64,000 nt of DNA, from positions 186,001-250,000 of the forward strand of contig NZ_DATJCH010000012.1 of assembly GCF_035514885.1 (NCBI RefSeq). The letters are read 5' to 3'. This DNA is from Albibacterium sp035514885 (lineage in GTDB: Bacteria; Bacteroidota; Bacteroidia; Sphingobacteriales; Sphingobacteriaceae). The notes under the pieces are model-generated. The model saw only the letters and a program-made list of their open reading frames with translations. It did no database searches and was not told the origin of the DNA. This document shows, piece by piece, positions 9,473 through 17,735 of this stretch; the first letter of the stretch is position 1, and each line of letters starts with the position of its first letter. A program made the translations under genes and the position numbers.

Positions 9473-9868
9473 CTATTTATCCTCAGTCACTCGGCCAACA
9501 GCATTTTTTTGAAATACCCATATGGTTTTATATAATGTAGTGTCATAGTGGGGAGAGTTCATTGTTAGTTTGTCGGGTGCACCTGCTTTAGCATCGAAGA
9601 AAAATATTTTCGTTAGACCGTGTTCCGTATGTGGCATTGAGTTTCCATAAGAATCATAATCGGCAACTAAAGGACTATCTACTTTTACTGCATATACACG
9701 AATTACCGGACCTGAATTGTTTTCGTTTCTGTAAAATGCAGTTTCTGTGAACCCTCCTCGTATTTTTTGCGAATTTGTTAATAATGAAGAATCGCTAATA
9801 ACAACAATCAGGATCAATACAGCCACAAAACCAAACCAAATCCATCGTTTTTTATTTACTTTACTCAT
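9473..9868 (-). CDS. Conserved hypothetical membrane-anchored protein
   Basis: A 131-residue protein that I do not recognise. Residues 10-25 (WFGFVAVLILIVVISD) form one N-terminal transmembrane anchor or uncleaved signal, leaving about 105 residues probably outside the inner membrane. The rest is rich in aromatic and polar residues (TAFYRNENNSGPVIRVYAV, HYDTTLYKTIWVFQ) with no catalytic motif. It lies 18 bp downstream of the PLP-dependent deaminase gene on the same strand, so cotranscription is likely. Its stop touches the stop of the convergent acyl-CoA dehydrogenase gene. Confidence 0.65.
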   Translation of the reverse strand: MSKVNKKRWIWFGFVAVLILIVVISDSSLLTNSQKIRGGFTETAFYRNENNSGPVIRVYAVKVDSPLVADYDSYGNSMPHTEHGLTKIFFFDAKAGAPDKLTMNSPHYDTTLYKTIWVFQKNAVGRVTEDK

Positions 9869-9886
9869 CTCAAATTTAAATTAGGC

Positions 9887-10780
9887 TCAAAAGTACTGAA
9901 ATTTTGCTTGCTGGCCTAGAAATCCCGTTAGTCCCCCGCTATGTAAAATTAAAACCCGATCCCCTTTTTTAAAGTAATCTTTTGAGATCAAGTCCATTAC
10001 AGCAAAAAATAATTTCCCTGTATAAACCGGCTCAATTAGTATACCTGTTTCTGCGCAGAAGCTCTTTATAAACTCAATTAACGCGGGTTTACTTTTAGCA
10101 TAACCACCAAAATGATAATTAGTATGGAGGCATATTTTTGCCTGAGGATAGAGAGCATGAACAGCCGTTTCAATAAAATCCCCTCCTTTTAATACAGGAA
10201 TTCCATGGACCCGAATATCAGGCTGGTATTTGCTTGCACCTTTTGCTAAGCCAGCTAGGGTTGCACCTGTTCCACAGGCAGCAAAAACATAATCATAATT
10301 TTCTGTTAATTCAGATATAATTTCTTCGCAACCTTTGGTGGCTTCCAGAGAATATCCTCCCTCATTAATAAAAAAGGAAGATGAATCATTTTGGTGATAT
10401 TTTTGAAAGAGTTCTTCTTTGTTTTTGTAGTCTTCTCGTGTAACAAAATGAATATTCATTCCAAATAGCTTACATAGATTTAAAACTGGATTATCTACTT
10501 TATCTCCTCGGACATAAGCTGTACTTTTAAATTTAAACTGTGCAGCTGCTGCAGCTGTTGCTAATATATGATTAGACCAGGTGCCGCCAAATGTTACTAG
10601 ATGATCCTTATTTTCATCACCGGCTTTAATGATAAGATACTTAAGCTTTCTCCATTTGTTGCCAGAAATATAGGGGTGAATCATATCGTCCCGTTTGATA
10701 GATATTTTAATTCCTTTTTCTTCACTTAATGGTAAGGTTACGTTTTGTTCAGGGCTAGAAAAATCAAAATTAAATTCCAT
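9887..10780 (-). CDS. PLP-dependent ACC deaminase / D-cysteine desulfhydrase family protein
   Basis: A 297-residue fold-type II PLP enzyme. SGNKWRKLKYLI contains the Lys that binds PLP, GGTWSNH is the substrate/carboxylate loop, and ACGTGATLAGLAKG is the phosphate-binding glycine loop. Family members cleave 1-aminocyclopropane-1-carboxylate or D-cysteine to a keto acid and ammonia. Sequence alone does not separate the two, and most genomic members outside the rhizosphere act on D-cysteine or related amino acids. It is divergent from the RluD-like gene and upstream of the small membrane protein. Confidence 0.82.
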   Translation of the reverse strand: MEFNFDFSSPEQNVTLPLSEEKGIKISIKRDDMIHPYISGNKWRKLKYLIIKAGDENKDHLVTFGGTWSNHILATAAAAAQFKFKSTAYVRGDKVDNPVLNLCKLFGMNIHFVTREDYKNKEELFQKYHQNDSSSFFINEGGYSLEATKGCEEIISELTENYDYVFAACGTGATLAGLAKGASKYQPDIRVHGIPVLKGGDFIETAVHALYPQAKICLHTNYHFGGYAKSKPALIEFIKSFCAETGILIEPVYTGKLFFAVMDLISKDYFKKGDRVLILHSGGLTGFLGQQAKFQYF

Positions 10781-10843
10781 TCAGTCAGTATGATGTTTTT
10801 TTATAAAATTAAGTATTTCTAAGAGCGTTTGCATAACATATGC

Positions 10844-10851
10844 TATTTTTG
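10844..10851 (+). promoter_or_regulatory. Promoter -7 element of the RluD-like gene
   Basis: TATTTTTG followed by C matches TAnnTTTG(C). It ends 6 nt before the ATG at 10858, so transcription should begin at or next to the start codon (leaderless mRNA, inferred). It also argues against the earlier in-frame ATG at 10840, which lies upstream of the element. Confidence 0.6.
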
Positions 10852-10857
10852 CAAAAT

Positions 10858-11901
10858 ATGATAGATGAACTCAATCCACAGGATAGTAGCGATCAGGATT
10901 TATTTGAGCACTTAAGAATAATAGTGGATAAGGGTCAGACACTTCTCCGCATTGATAAGTTTTTAATGAATCGTGTTGAAAATGCTTCAAGAAATCGAAT
11001 TCAAAATGCCATTGATGCAGGGAATGTGTTAGTTAATGAGAGAGAAGTTAAGGCTAGTTATAAAATAAAACCTGAAGATGTAATTTCTGTAGTGTTTCCT
11101 CATCCTCCAAGAGATACAGAAGTTTATCCAGAGGATATTCCATTAGATATTATTTATGAAGATAATGATTTGTTAATTGTTAACAAGTCGGCAGGAATGG
11201 TTGTTCATCCTGGATATAATAATTATACCGGTACACTTGTTAATGCGTTAACATATCATTTCAATTCATTGCCTCAAATGCCTGGTAATGATGGCAGACC
11301 TGGTTTGGTACATCGTATTGATAAAGATACGAGTGGTTTGTTGGTTATTGCAAAGAATGAGTGGACAATGACGAATTTGGCTAAACAGTTTTTCGATCAT
11401 AGTATAGAAAGAAAATATGTGGCTTTAGTTTGGGGAGATATTACGGAAGATGGAACCATTACAGGATATATAGGTAGAAGTTTAAAAGACCGTAGAGTAA
11501 TGTCTATGTACGACTCTGAAGATCAAGGAAAGTGGTCGGTTACTCATTATAAAGTTCTTGAGCGTCTTGGATATGTTACCCTGATAGAATGTCAGTTGGA
11601 AACTGGTAGGACCCATCAAATCCGTACCCATTTGAAGTCTATAGGTCATCCTTTATTTAATGATGCAATGTATGGAGGTGATAGAATAGTTAAAGGAACT
11701 GTGTTTTCTAAGTATAAGCAATTTATTGATAATTGCTTTACTCTATTGCCCAGACAGGCTTTACATGCTCAGGTAATTGGCTTCGTTCATCCATCAAGTA
11801 AAAAAAAGGTGGTCTTTGATAAACCATTACCAGAGGATTTTCGTTTATGTTTGGAGAAATGGAGGTCATATGTTCAATATGACCATGAAGGAAATAAATA
11901 G
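10858..11901 (+). CDS. RluA-family 23S rRNA pseudouridine synthase, RluD-like
   Basis: A 347-residue enzyme with an N-terminal S4 RNA-binding domain (LLRIDKFLMNRVENASRNRI) and a catalytic domain with HRIDKDTSGLLVIAKN, in which the first Asp is the catalytic residue. GRTHQIRTHLKSIGHPL is the second conserved block. RluD-like enzymes convert uridines of 23S rRNA helix 69 to pseudouridine. The start chosen is the ATG at 10858 rather than 10840 because the promoter element TATTTTTG covers the bases between them. The PabC-like aminotransferase gene follows after 32 bp. Confidence 0.9.
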   Translation: MIDELNPQDSSDQDLFEHLRIIVDKGQTLLRIDKFLMNRVENASRNRIQNAIDAGNVLVNEREVKASYKIKPEDVISVVFPHPPRDTEVYPEDIPLDIIYEDNDLLIVNKSAGMVVHPGYNNYTGTLVNALTYHFNSLPQMPGNDGRPGLVHRIDKDTSGLLVIAKNEWTMTNLAKQFFDHSIERKYVALVWGDITEDGTITGYIGRSLKDRRVMSMYDSEDQGKWSVTHYKVLERLGYVTLIECQLETGRTHQIRTHLKSIGHPLFNDAMYGGDRIVKGTVFSKYKQFIDNCFTLLPRQALHAQVIGFVHPSSKKKVVFDKPLPEDFRLCLEKWRSYVQYDHEGNK

Positions 11902-11933
11902 AAAATTGTTTTTTTATCAGTTATATAGAGCCA

Positions 11934-12812
11934 ATGAATCATAGCCGTTTTTTAGATTTTAATGGTCGTTTTTATCATACAGAAGAAGCTATATTTCGTG
12001 TAACTAATCGAAGCTACCGCTATGGAGATGGTTTGTTTGAAACTATGCGATGGGAGAATAGAGAGATTCAGCTTTTGAACTATCATGTCGATCGTTTACA
12101 AAAAAGTATGGATGCTCTCAAAATGGAAGGTGGAAAATTATTTAATAGTTCCTTTATACATCAGAAGGTTACATCATTACTCGAAAAGAATCAACTAATT
12201 GAAAGTGAATGCAGAATCCGTTTTTCTGTATTTCGTGATGGAGAAGGTTTGTATACTCCACAGACTAATCAATCAGCCTATGTAATTGAAGTAAATAAGC
12301 TAGATAAGAAAGTCAATGTTAATAATCAGTCAGGCTTGATTGTTGATATTTTTCAAGATCATCGTAAGCCTCAAAATTCACTTTCTAATATAAAGTCAAG
12401 CAATGCAATATTGTATGTATTAGCAGGAATTTATCGTAAAAAGCATGGTTTGGATGATGTTTTGCTAATAAACGAAAGTGGATTCTTAGTTGAATCTTCC
12501 AGTTCAAATTTCTTTGTGTGGTACAATGGCATGCTTTATACACCTGCTTTAAGCGAAGGCTGTGTAGACGGAGTAATGCGTCGTTCTATTCTTGAATTTG
12601 CCAGAGAAAATGAAATAGAAATTATTGAAGCCCAAATCAATCCGCACATTTTAAATGAAGCCGATGAGATTTTTTTAACTAATGCGATTCATGGTATGCA
12701 GTGCGTTCTAGGCTATAAGAAAAAAAGATATTTCAACCATTTATCGAAAGATCTTTGGCAAAGATACGAACAATGGCAAAGAAAGATTGCAGAAGAATCT
12801 AACTCACTTTAA
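11934..12812 (+). CDS. Class IV aminotransferase, aminodeoxychorismate lyase-like (PabC)
   Basis: A 292-residue fold-type IV PLP enzyme. NIKSSNAILYVLAG contains the expected Schiff-base Lys, and ESSSSNFFVW with TPALSEGCVDGVMRR are family blocks. PabC turns aminodeoxychorismate into 4-aminobenzoate and pyruvate for folate; branched-chain aminotransferases share the fold but are usually longer (about 300-360 residues). Given the pabB gene at 1207-2415, a PabC role is plausible but not proven. Its last 9 bp overlap the 3' end of the convergent fmt gene. Confidence 0.8.
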   Translation: MNHSRFLDFNGRFYHTEEAIFRVTNRSYRYGDGLFETMRWENREIQLLNYHVDRLQKSMDALKMEGGKLFNSSFIHQKVTSLLEKNQLIESECRIRFSVFRDGEGLYTPQTNQSAYVIEVNKLDKKVNVNNQSGLIVDIFQDHRKPQNSLSNIKSSNAILYVLAGIYRKKHGLDDVLLINESGFLVESSSSNFFVWYNGMLYTPALSEGCVDGVMRRSILEFARENEIEIIEAQINPHILNEADEIFLTNAIHGMQCVLGYKKKRYFNHLSKDLWQRYEQWQRKIAEESNSL

Positions 12813-13718
12813 TCGGAAGCCTCTTAGAAAATCAGAGATACCCATTCTTTTTTTATCTTGAATTTGTAGATCCTGAATGTGGATATATCCATTCTTACAA
12901 GCAAATTTCAAGTAGGTTTTTCCATCGCTTAGTGGTGTTCCGGGAATCTCATTAACTTGAGTAAATTCCGGCTTCGCTTTATATATTTTTAGAATTTTGT
13001 TATCAAGAAGCGTAAATGCAGTTGGATATGGACTTAGCCCTCTAATTAAATTGTAAACTTCTTGAACAGAGCGGTCCCAATTGATCCGACAGTCTTCTTT
13101 ATGGATTTTTGGTGCTGTTTTTAATTGCTCGTTATTTTCGGATTGAGGTATTCCTTCAACTTGACCTCTATAAATAGAACTAACTGTTTTAACTAGTAAT
13201 TGCGCACCAATGTTCATTAATTTATCATGCAGATCTTCTGCAGTATCATTTGGTAAAATAGAGGTTTTCTCACTAAATAAGACATTTCCTGTATCTATTT
13301 CATGCTGTAGTAGAAATGTACTTACACCAGTTTCTGTCTCACCATTTATAATGGCATGGTTTATTGGTGCAGCGCCACGATATTGGGGTAAAAGAGAGGC
13401 ATGTAAGTTAATAGTTCCTTTCGGAGGCATATTCCATACTATTTCAGGTAACATCCTGAAAGCAACCACAACTTGTAAATCTGCTTTAAAGTTTTCTAAT
13501 TGCTTAATAAAATCCGGGTCTTTTAAGTTTGTTGGCTGTAATACAGGTAAATGATTTGCTAAAGCAAATTTTTTCACTGCAGATTCATGAATCTTTTGTC
13601 CCCGGCCTGCTGGTTTATCAGGGGCAGTAACGACAGCAACAATCTTTTCTCCTGCATCCAGTAAAGCTTGCAAAGAAGCAACTGCAAATTCAGGAGTACC
13701 CATAAAAATAATTGACAT
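12804..13718 (-). CDS. fmt: Methionyl-tRNA formyltransferase
   Basis: A 304-residue Fmt. The start is placed at the ATG at 13718 (MSIIFMGTPEFAVASLQ), where the conserved N-terminus begins; the frame stays open further upstream but that part is not family-like. The formyl-transfer site is INLHASLLPQYRGAAPI, and GVSTFLLQHEIDTGNVLF holds the second catalytic region. A C-terminal OB-like domain follows. Fmt formylates initiator Met-tRNA using 10-formyl-tetrahydrofolate. It is divergent from the LolC/E-type permease, with about 70 bp between starts, and overlaps the PabC-like gene by 9 bp at its end. Confidence 0.95.
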   Translation of the reverse strand: MSIIFMGTPEFAVASLQALLDAGEKIVAVVTAPDKPAGRGQKIHESAVKKFALANHLPVLQPTNLKDPDFIKQLENFKADLQVVVAFRMLPEIVWNMPPKGTINLHASLLPQYRGAAPINHAIINGETETGVSTFLLQHEIDTGNVLFSEKTSILPNDTAEDLHDKLMNIGAQLLVKTVSSIYRGQVEGIPQSENNEQLKTAPKIHKEDCRINWDRSVQEVYNLIRGLSPYPTAFTLLDNKILKIYKAKPEFTQVNEIPGTPLSDGKTYLKFACKNGYIHIQDLQIQDKKRMGISDFLRGFRLK

Positions 13719-13751
13719 AAAATAGAATTCAGAAAATTTTGGAATACATTC

Positions 13752-13771
13752 TTTACCTTTGCGAAGGTAAA
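13752..13771 (+). promoter_or_regulatory. Promoter -7 element inside an 8-bp inverted repeat
   Basis: TACCTTTG followed by C (13754-13761) fits TAnnTTTGC and lies upstream of the permease gene. It sits within a perfect inverted repeat, TTTACCTT (13752-13759) and AAGGTAAA (13764-13771), with a TGCG centre. The palindrome could be an operator or a coincidence. The element shows that the permease start must be downstream of 13761. Confidence 0.5.
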
Positions 13772-13786
13772 AATAATATATCGAAT

Positions 13787-15007
13787 TTGAATTTTCCTTT
13801 ATTTCTTGCAAAGCGAATAACCACTAAAAGCAACCGTACTTTTTCAAAACTGATCGTCCGTGTTGCTATTGCTGGAATTATGTTGGGGCTTACCATCATG
13901 ATTTTGGCTATTGCTGTTCTTCGTGGTTTTAAGTCAGAAGTAATTGAGAAACAACGCGGCTTTTCAGGAGATATAGTTCTTTTTCAATTTGATTTAAATC
14001 CTGCTTATGATAACACTCCTCTTTCATTAAGTGATTCAACGAAAGAGAAATTAATAACAGTTCCGTCTGTTAGAGCCATCCAACCTTTTGCTACTAAACC
14101 TGGAATTATCAAAGCCAATGATGAAATTGAAGGTGTTGTATTAAAAGGCATCGATGCCAGCTACAATCAAGAATTTATTTCCAGTATTCTATCTGAAGGG
14201 AGATCAATTGATTTCTCAGATCCGGACAATGTAAATAGTCAAATATTGATATCTAATTATCTGGCCAATCGTTTAAATCTAAAGCTCGGAGATGATTTTT
14301 TAATGTATTTTATTCAAGAGCCTTTAAGAAAGAGAAAATTTACAATAGTTGGTATCTTTAATCAGGGTGCGGAAGAAATAGACAAAACATTTGTAATTGG
14401 TAATTTAGGACTCATCCAACGATTAAATAATTGGGGTGCTGATACTGTAGGTGGATATGAAGTAATGCTAAATTCATTTAATAGCTTGAATGAAAGTAAG
14501 GTGCAAATAGACGAGGTATTGCCCCTTGAAATTAGATCGCTAAGTATTGTAGAATACTATCCGGAAGTATTTCAATGGTTAGACTTATTAGATGTCAATA
14601 CAGAAGTAATATTGTTTTTAATGGTTCTTGTTGCAGTAATCAATATGATTTCAGCACTCTTGATCATCATTCTTGAACGAACTCAAATGATTGGGATTTT
14701 AAAAACACTAGGCTTTTCGAATGGTGGTATTCGACGGGTATTCCTTTATAATGCTACTTATTTAATTGGCTATGGCTTGTTATTAGGAAATTTAATGGGA
14801 CTTGGATTTTGTTTTATACAAAGTCAGACAAAGTTTATTAAACTGGATCCGGCATCCTATTATGTTGATCATGTGCCTATATCTATTGGTCTATCCGATA
14901 TAATTTTTTTGAACCTGGGAACTTTGGTAGTTTGTGTATTGGTTCTTTTAATTCCTTCCGGATTAGTAAGTCGTATCAGCCCGATAAAAGCAATCGGATT
15001 TAAATAA
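13787..15007 (+). CDS. FtsX-like ABC transporter permease, LolC/LolE type
   Basis: A 406-residue inner-membrane permease. One membrane segment lies near the N-terminus (VAIAGIMLGLTIMILAIAV), a long periplasmic domain follows, and three C-terminal segments make up the FtsX domain (VILFLMVLVAVINMISALLI and two more). This is the layout of LolC/LolE, which extract lipoproteins from the inner membrane for transfer to the outer membrane. The start is taken as TTG at 13787 (MNFPLFLAKRI), which matches the family's usual N-terminus; there is no in-frame ATG before residue 40 and the promoter excludes the earlier TTG at 13739. The partner ATPase is not adjacent. Confidence 0.82.
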   Translation: MNFPLFLAKRITTKSNRTFSKLIVRVAIAGIMLGLTIMILAIAVLRGFKSEVIEKQRGFSGDIVLFQFDLNPAYDNTPLSLSDSTKEKLITVPSVRAIQPFATKPGIIKANDEIEGVVLKGIDASYNQEFISSILSEGRSIDFSDPDNVNSQILISNYLANRLNLKLGDDFLMYFIQEPLRKRKFTIVGIFNQGAEEIDKTFVIGNLGLIQRLNNWGADTVGGYEVMLNSFNSLNESKVQIDEVLPLEIRSLSIVEYYPEVFQWLDLLDVNTEVILFLMVLVAVINMISALLIIILERTQMIGILKTLGFSNGGIRRVFLYNATYLIGYGLLLGNLMGLGFCFIQSQTKFIKLDPASYYVDHVPISIGLSDIIFLNLGTLVVCVLVLLIPSGLVSRISPIKAIGFK

Positions 15008-15019
15008 TATTATTGGCAG

Positions 15020-15826
15020 CTATTCCAGTTTTTTGGCTTCGTTCCAATAAATATCCATTTCTGTTAAGGTCATATCTTTTAGGTTCTTCCCGTCTTCTTT
15101 AGCTTTGTTTTCTAAGTAAGAGAAACGTTGAATAAATTTCTTATTCGTTCGCTCTAAGGCATTTTCGGGATTTATATTTAGAAACCGAGCATAATTTATT
15201 AATGAAAATAATAGATCACCAAATTCGCTCTCCGCCTTTTCTGGATCAATTAAAGAAGGGTCTTGGATGTTGAATTCATCTTTAAACTCCTGAAGCTCCT
15301 CCTCAACTTTCTCCCAAACTTGACTTTTATCTTCCCAATCAAAACCAACACCTTTTACCTTGTCTTGAATTCTGTAAGCTTTAACTAATGCCGGGAGCGA
15401 TTTAGGCACGCCAGATAGAACTGATTTATTTCCTTCCTTTAGTTTTAATTGCTCCCAGTTTTGTTTAACCTCTTCTTCTGAGGCTACTATAATATCTCCA
15501 TAGATATGTGGGTGTCTGTTGATTAGCTTTTCACAGGCAGCATTGAGAACATCAGTAATATCAAAAGCTTTTTGCTCATCAGCAATCTTGGCATAAAATG
15601 TTAAATGTAATAGAATATCGCCCAATTCTTTTTTAATTTCAGGAAGATCGTTTTCTAAAATGGCATCACCCAGCTCGTACATTTCTTCAATAGATAGATG
15701 TCTTAAACTGAGCATGGTTTGTTTTTTATCCCAAGGACAATCAGTTCGCAAGGTATTCAGTATGGTTAATAACCGTTCAAAGGCTGCTCCTGGTGTGTGT
15801 TCAGCAGGAGGTGGTGTTTTTGACAT
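15020..15826 (-). CDS. mazG: Nucleoside triphosphate pyrophosphohydrolase MazG
   Basis: A 268-residue MazG with two helical repeats. The first carries TDCPWDKKQTMLSLRHLSIE and EMYELGDAI with the metal-binding Glu/Asp residues; the second carries EFGDLLFSLINYARFLNI. MazG hydrolyses NTPs and dNTPs to monophosphates and pyrophosphate, helping to clear non-canonical nucleotides. It is 9 bp downstream of the aminopeptidase P gene on the same strand, so they are probably one transcript. It is convergent with the LolC/E-type gene, with a 12-bp gap. Confidence 0.93.
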   Translation of the reverse strand: MSKTPPPAEHTPGAAFERLLTILNTLRTDCPWDKKQTMLSLRHLSIEEMYELGDAILENDLPEIKKELGDILLHLTFYAKIADEQKAFDITDVLNAACEKLINRHPHIYGDIIVASEEEVKQNWEQLKLKEGNKSVLSGVPKSLPALVKAYRIQDKVKGVGFDWEDKSQVWEKVEEELQEFKDEFNIQDPSLIDPEKAESEFGDLLFSLINYARFLNINPENALERTNKKFIQRFSYLENKAKEDGKNLKDMTLTEMDIYWNEAKKLE

Positions 15827-15835
15827 TTTTTTTAT

Positions 15836-17614
15836 TTAGATAGATAATGTTTTAGAAGCTAACCAAGCTTTTTCATCTTCGTTTAAAAATGGAGATAGCT
15901 TATTAAAAACTTCACTGTGATATTGATTTAACCAGTTTATATGACGCTTTTCTAAAAGCTCTTTATCAATAATAGATGTTTCAATATAACACATTGTCAG
16001 AGTTTCGAAAGTCATAAACTGTCCGAAATCAGAACCTTTACCCAAGCAACTTGCCACAAGGTTTTCGATTCTAATACCATAATAGCCTTCACGATAAAGT
16101 CCTGGTTCAATAGAAGTGATTGTATGAGGTTCAATAGCAATATCTGTGTTTGATGCATTAAATACGTGTGGACCTTCATGAACATTCAAAAAGAAACCTA
16201 CACCATGGCCTGTTCCGTGCCCATAGTTTCTATATTCGTCCCAAAGTGGTTTTCTTGTTATTGCATCAATTTGATAACCTCTGGTTCCAACAGGGAAAAC
16301 AGTAGTACTTCCTTCAATCATGGCCTTTAAAACCAAAGTGTAATCTTTTTTCTGATCATCTGTTAGGTTTCCTAAGCTGATTACACGAGTAATATCAGTT
16401 GTTCCAGTAATATATTGTCCGCCAGAGTCAATCAAAAGCAATCCATCCAATTCTAAGTTAACATTACTGTCAGGAGTAGCTTTATAATGGGGGAGCGCCC
16501 CATGTTCTTTATATCCGGCGATAGTATCGAAGCTTTCACCAACAAAATCCTTTTGTTCAGCTCTATATTCCTTTAATTTTTCAGCAACTGTGATTTCAGA
16601 AATAGTTATCTTTCCTAAGTTTTGCTCTAGCCAATAGAAAAAACGGCTTAATGCTATTCCATCCCTAATCATGGTTTCTCGAGTATGAGCTAATTCTGTC
16701 TCGTTCTTTATCGATTTTAAAAATGTACTAGGGTTAGTATCTTCAATTTTATTACAAGATGAAGGAATTAAAGCATAATACGAATAACAGTTCCTTTTCG
16801 GATCAATAAAAATGCTAGCGTTAGCTGGAATGTATCTTATGGCATTTTCAATTTCTTCGTACGGATGGATAGAAATTTTGGCGTTCTCTAATTCTGTTAT
16901 AGCCTCGCTGTTGAGCTTTTTCGAGTCAATAAATAATTGAACTCCGTCTAAAGTGAACAATGCAAAACTAAGGACGACCGGATTGCATTTTATATCTTCA
17001 CCTCGAATATTAAATATCCATGAAATGTCATCTAAAGAAGAAATTAAATGAAAGGATGCTCCTCTTTGGCTTAAAATTTCTTGAACCTCTCTAATTTTTT
17101 CAGAAATGCTTTTTCCGGTAATATTTTTATCCAGTAAATATGCACTTCCATTTGGTAGAGAAGGACGGTCGGTCCAAATTGTCTCAATCAGATCAGTATT
17201 GGTTCTGATATTAATCCCTTTCGGTTTTAGGGCAGATATTAATTGTTTTGCAACTGAAATGGAAGTTAGCTTTCCATCAAAAGCAAGCGTGTTTCCTGCA
17301 GAAAGGTCTTTAGAAAGCCAAGTTATATATTCAGCTGCTCCTTGAGTTTTTAATTTTACTAATTGAAAACCAGAGTCGTTTAATTGATCTGTTGCTTGAA
17401 CAAAGTAGCGACTATCGGTCCATAATCCTGCAAAATTGGCTGTAATTACTAATGTTCCTGCCGAACCTGTGAAGTTTGAGATCCATTCTATATTTTTATA
17501 TCGGTCGGGAAGATATTCACTAATATGAGGGTCTGCCATCGTAATAATATAGGCATCTATATTTTCGTTTCTCATCTTCTCTCGAAGTGCTGAAAGCTTA
17601 TCTGAAGGTGTCAT
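15836..17614 (-). CDS. Xaa-Pro aminopeptidase (aminopeptidase P, M24B)
   Basis: A 592-residue metallopeptidase of the long, three-domain aminopeptidase P type. Two creatinase-like N-terminal domains precede the pita-bread catalytic domain. Metal ligands are seen in LLIDSGGQYITGTTDITR (two Asp), HGTGHGVGFFLNVHEGP (His), SIEPGLYREG (Glu) and GIRIEN (Glu). It removes an N-terminal residue when proline is second. There is no signal peptide, so it is cytoplasmic. It is the first gene of a probable pair with mazG. Confidence 0.92.
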   Translation of the reverse strand: MTPSDKLSALREKMRNENIDAYIITMADPHISEYLPDRYKNIEWISNFTGSAGTLVITANFAGLWTDSRYFVQATDQLNDSGFQLVKLKTQGAAEYITWLSKDLSAGNTLAFDGKLTSISVAKQLISALKPKGINIRTNTDLIETIWTDRPSLPNGSAYLLDKNITGKSISEKIREVQEILSQRGASFHLISSLDDISWIFNIRGEDIKCNPVVLSFALFTLDGVQLFIDSKKLNSEAITELENAKISIHPYEEIENAIRYIPANASIFIDPKRNCYSYYALIPSSCNKIEDTNPSTFLKSIKNETELAHTRETMIRDGIALSRFFYWLEQNLGKITISEITVAEKLKEYRAEQKDFVGESFDTIAGYKEHGALPHYKATPDSNVNLELDGLLLIDSGGQYITGTTDITRVISLGNLTDDQKKDYTLVLKAMIEGSTTVFPVGTRGYQIDAITRKPLWDEYRNYGHGTGHGVGFFLNVHEGPHVFNASNTDIAIEPHTITSIEPGLYREGYYGIRIENLVASCLGKGSDFGQFMTFETLTMCYIETSIIDKELLEKRHINWLNQYHSEVFNKLSPFLNEDEKAWLASKTLSI

Positions 17615-17735
17615 TTTTACTAATATTTAGTTCTGCAAGTTAGCAAAAAGGGATGAGGTTATAAATACATCTCTTATTCAACAACTAGGAATGGATTTAT
17701 TATTTTGAATACAAAACAGTACATTTATTCTAAAT

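Noticed and set aside
13719..13811. N-terminal extension of fmt
   Set aside because: The 31 extra codons do not match Fmt and run into the promoter region of the divergent gene.
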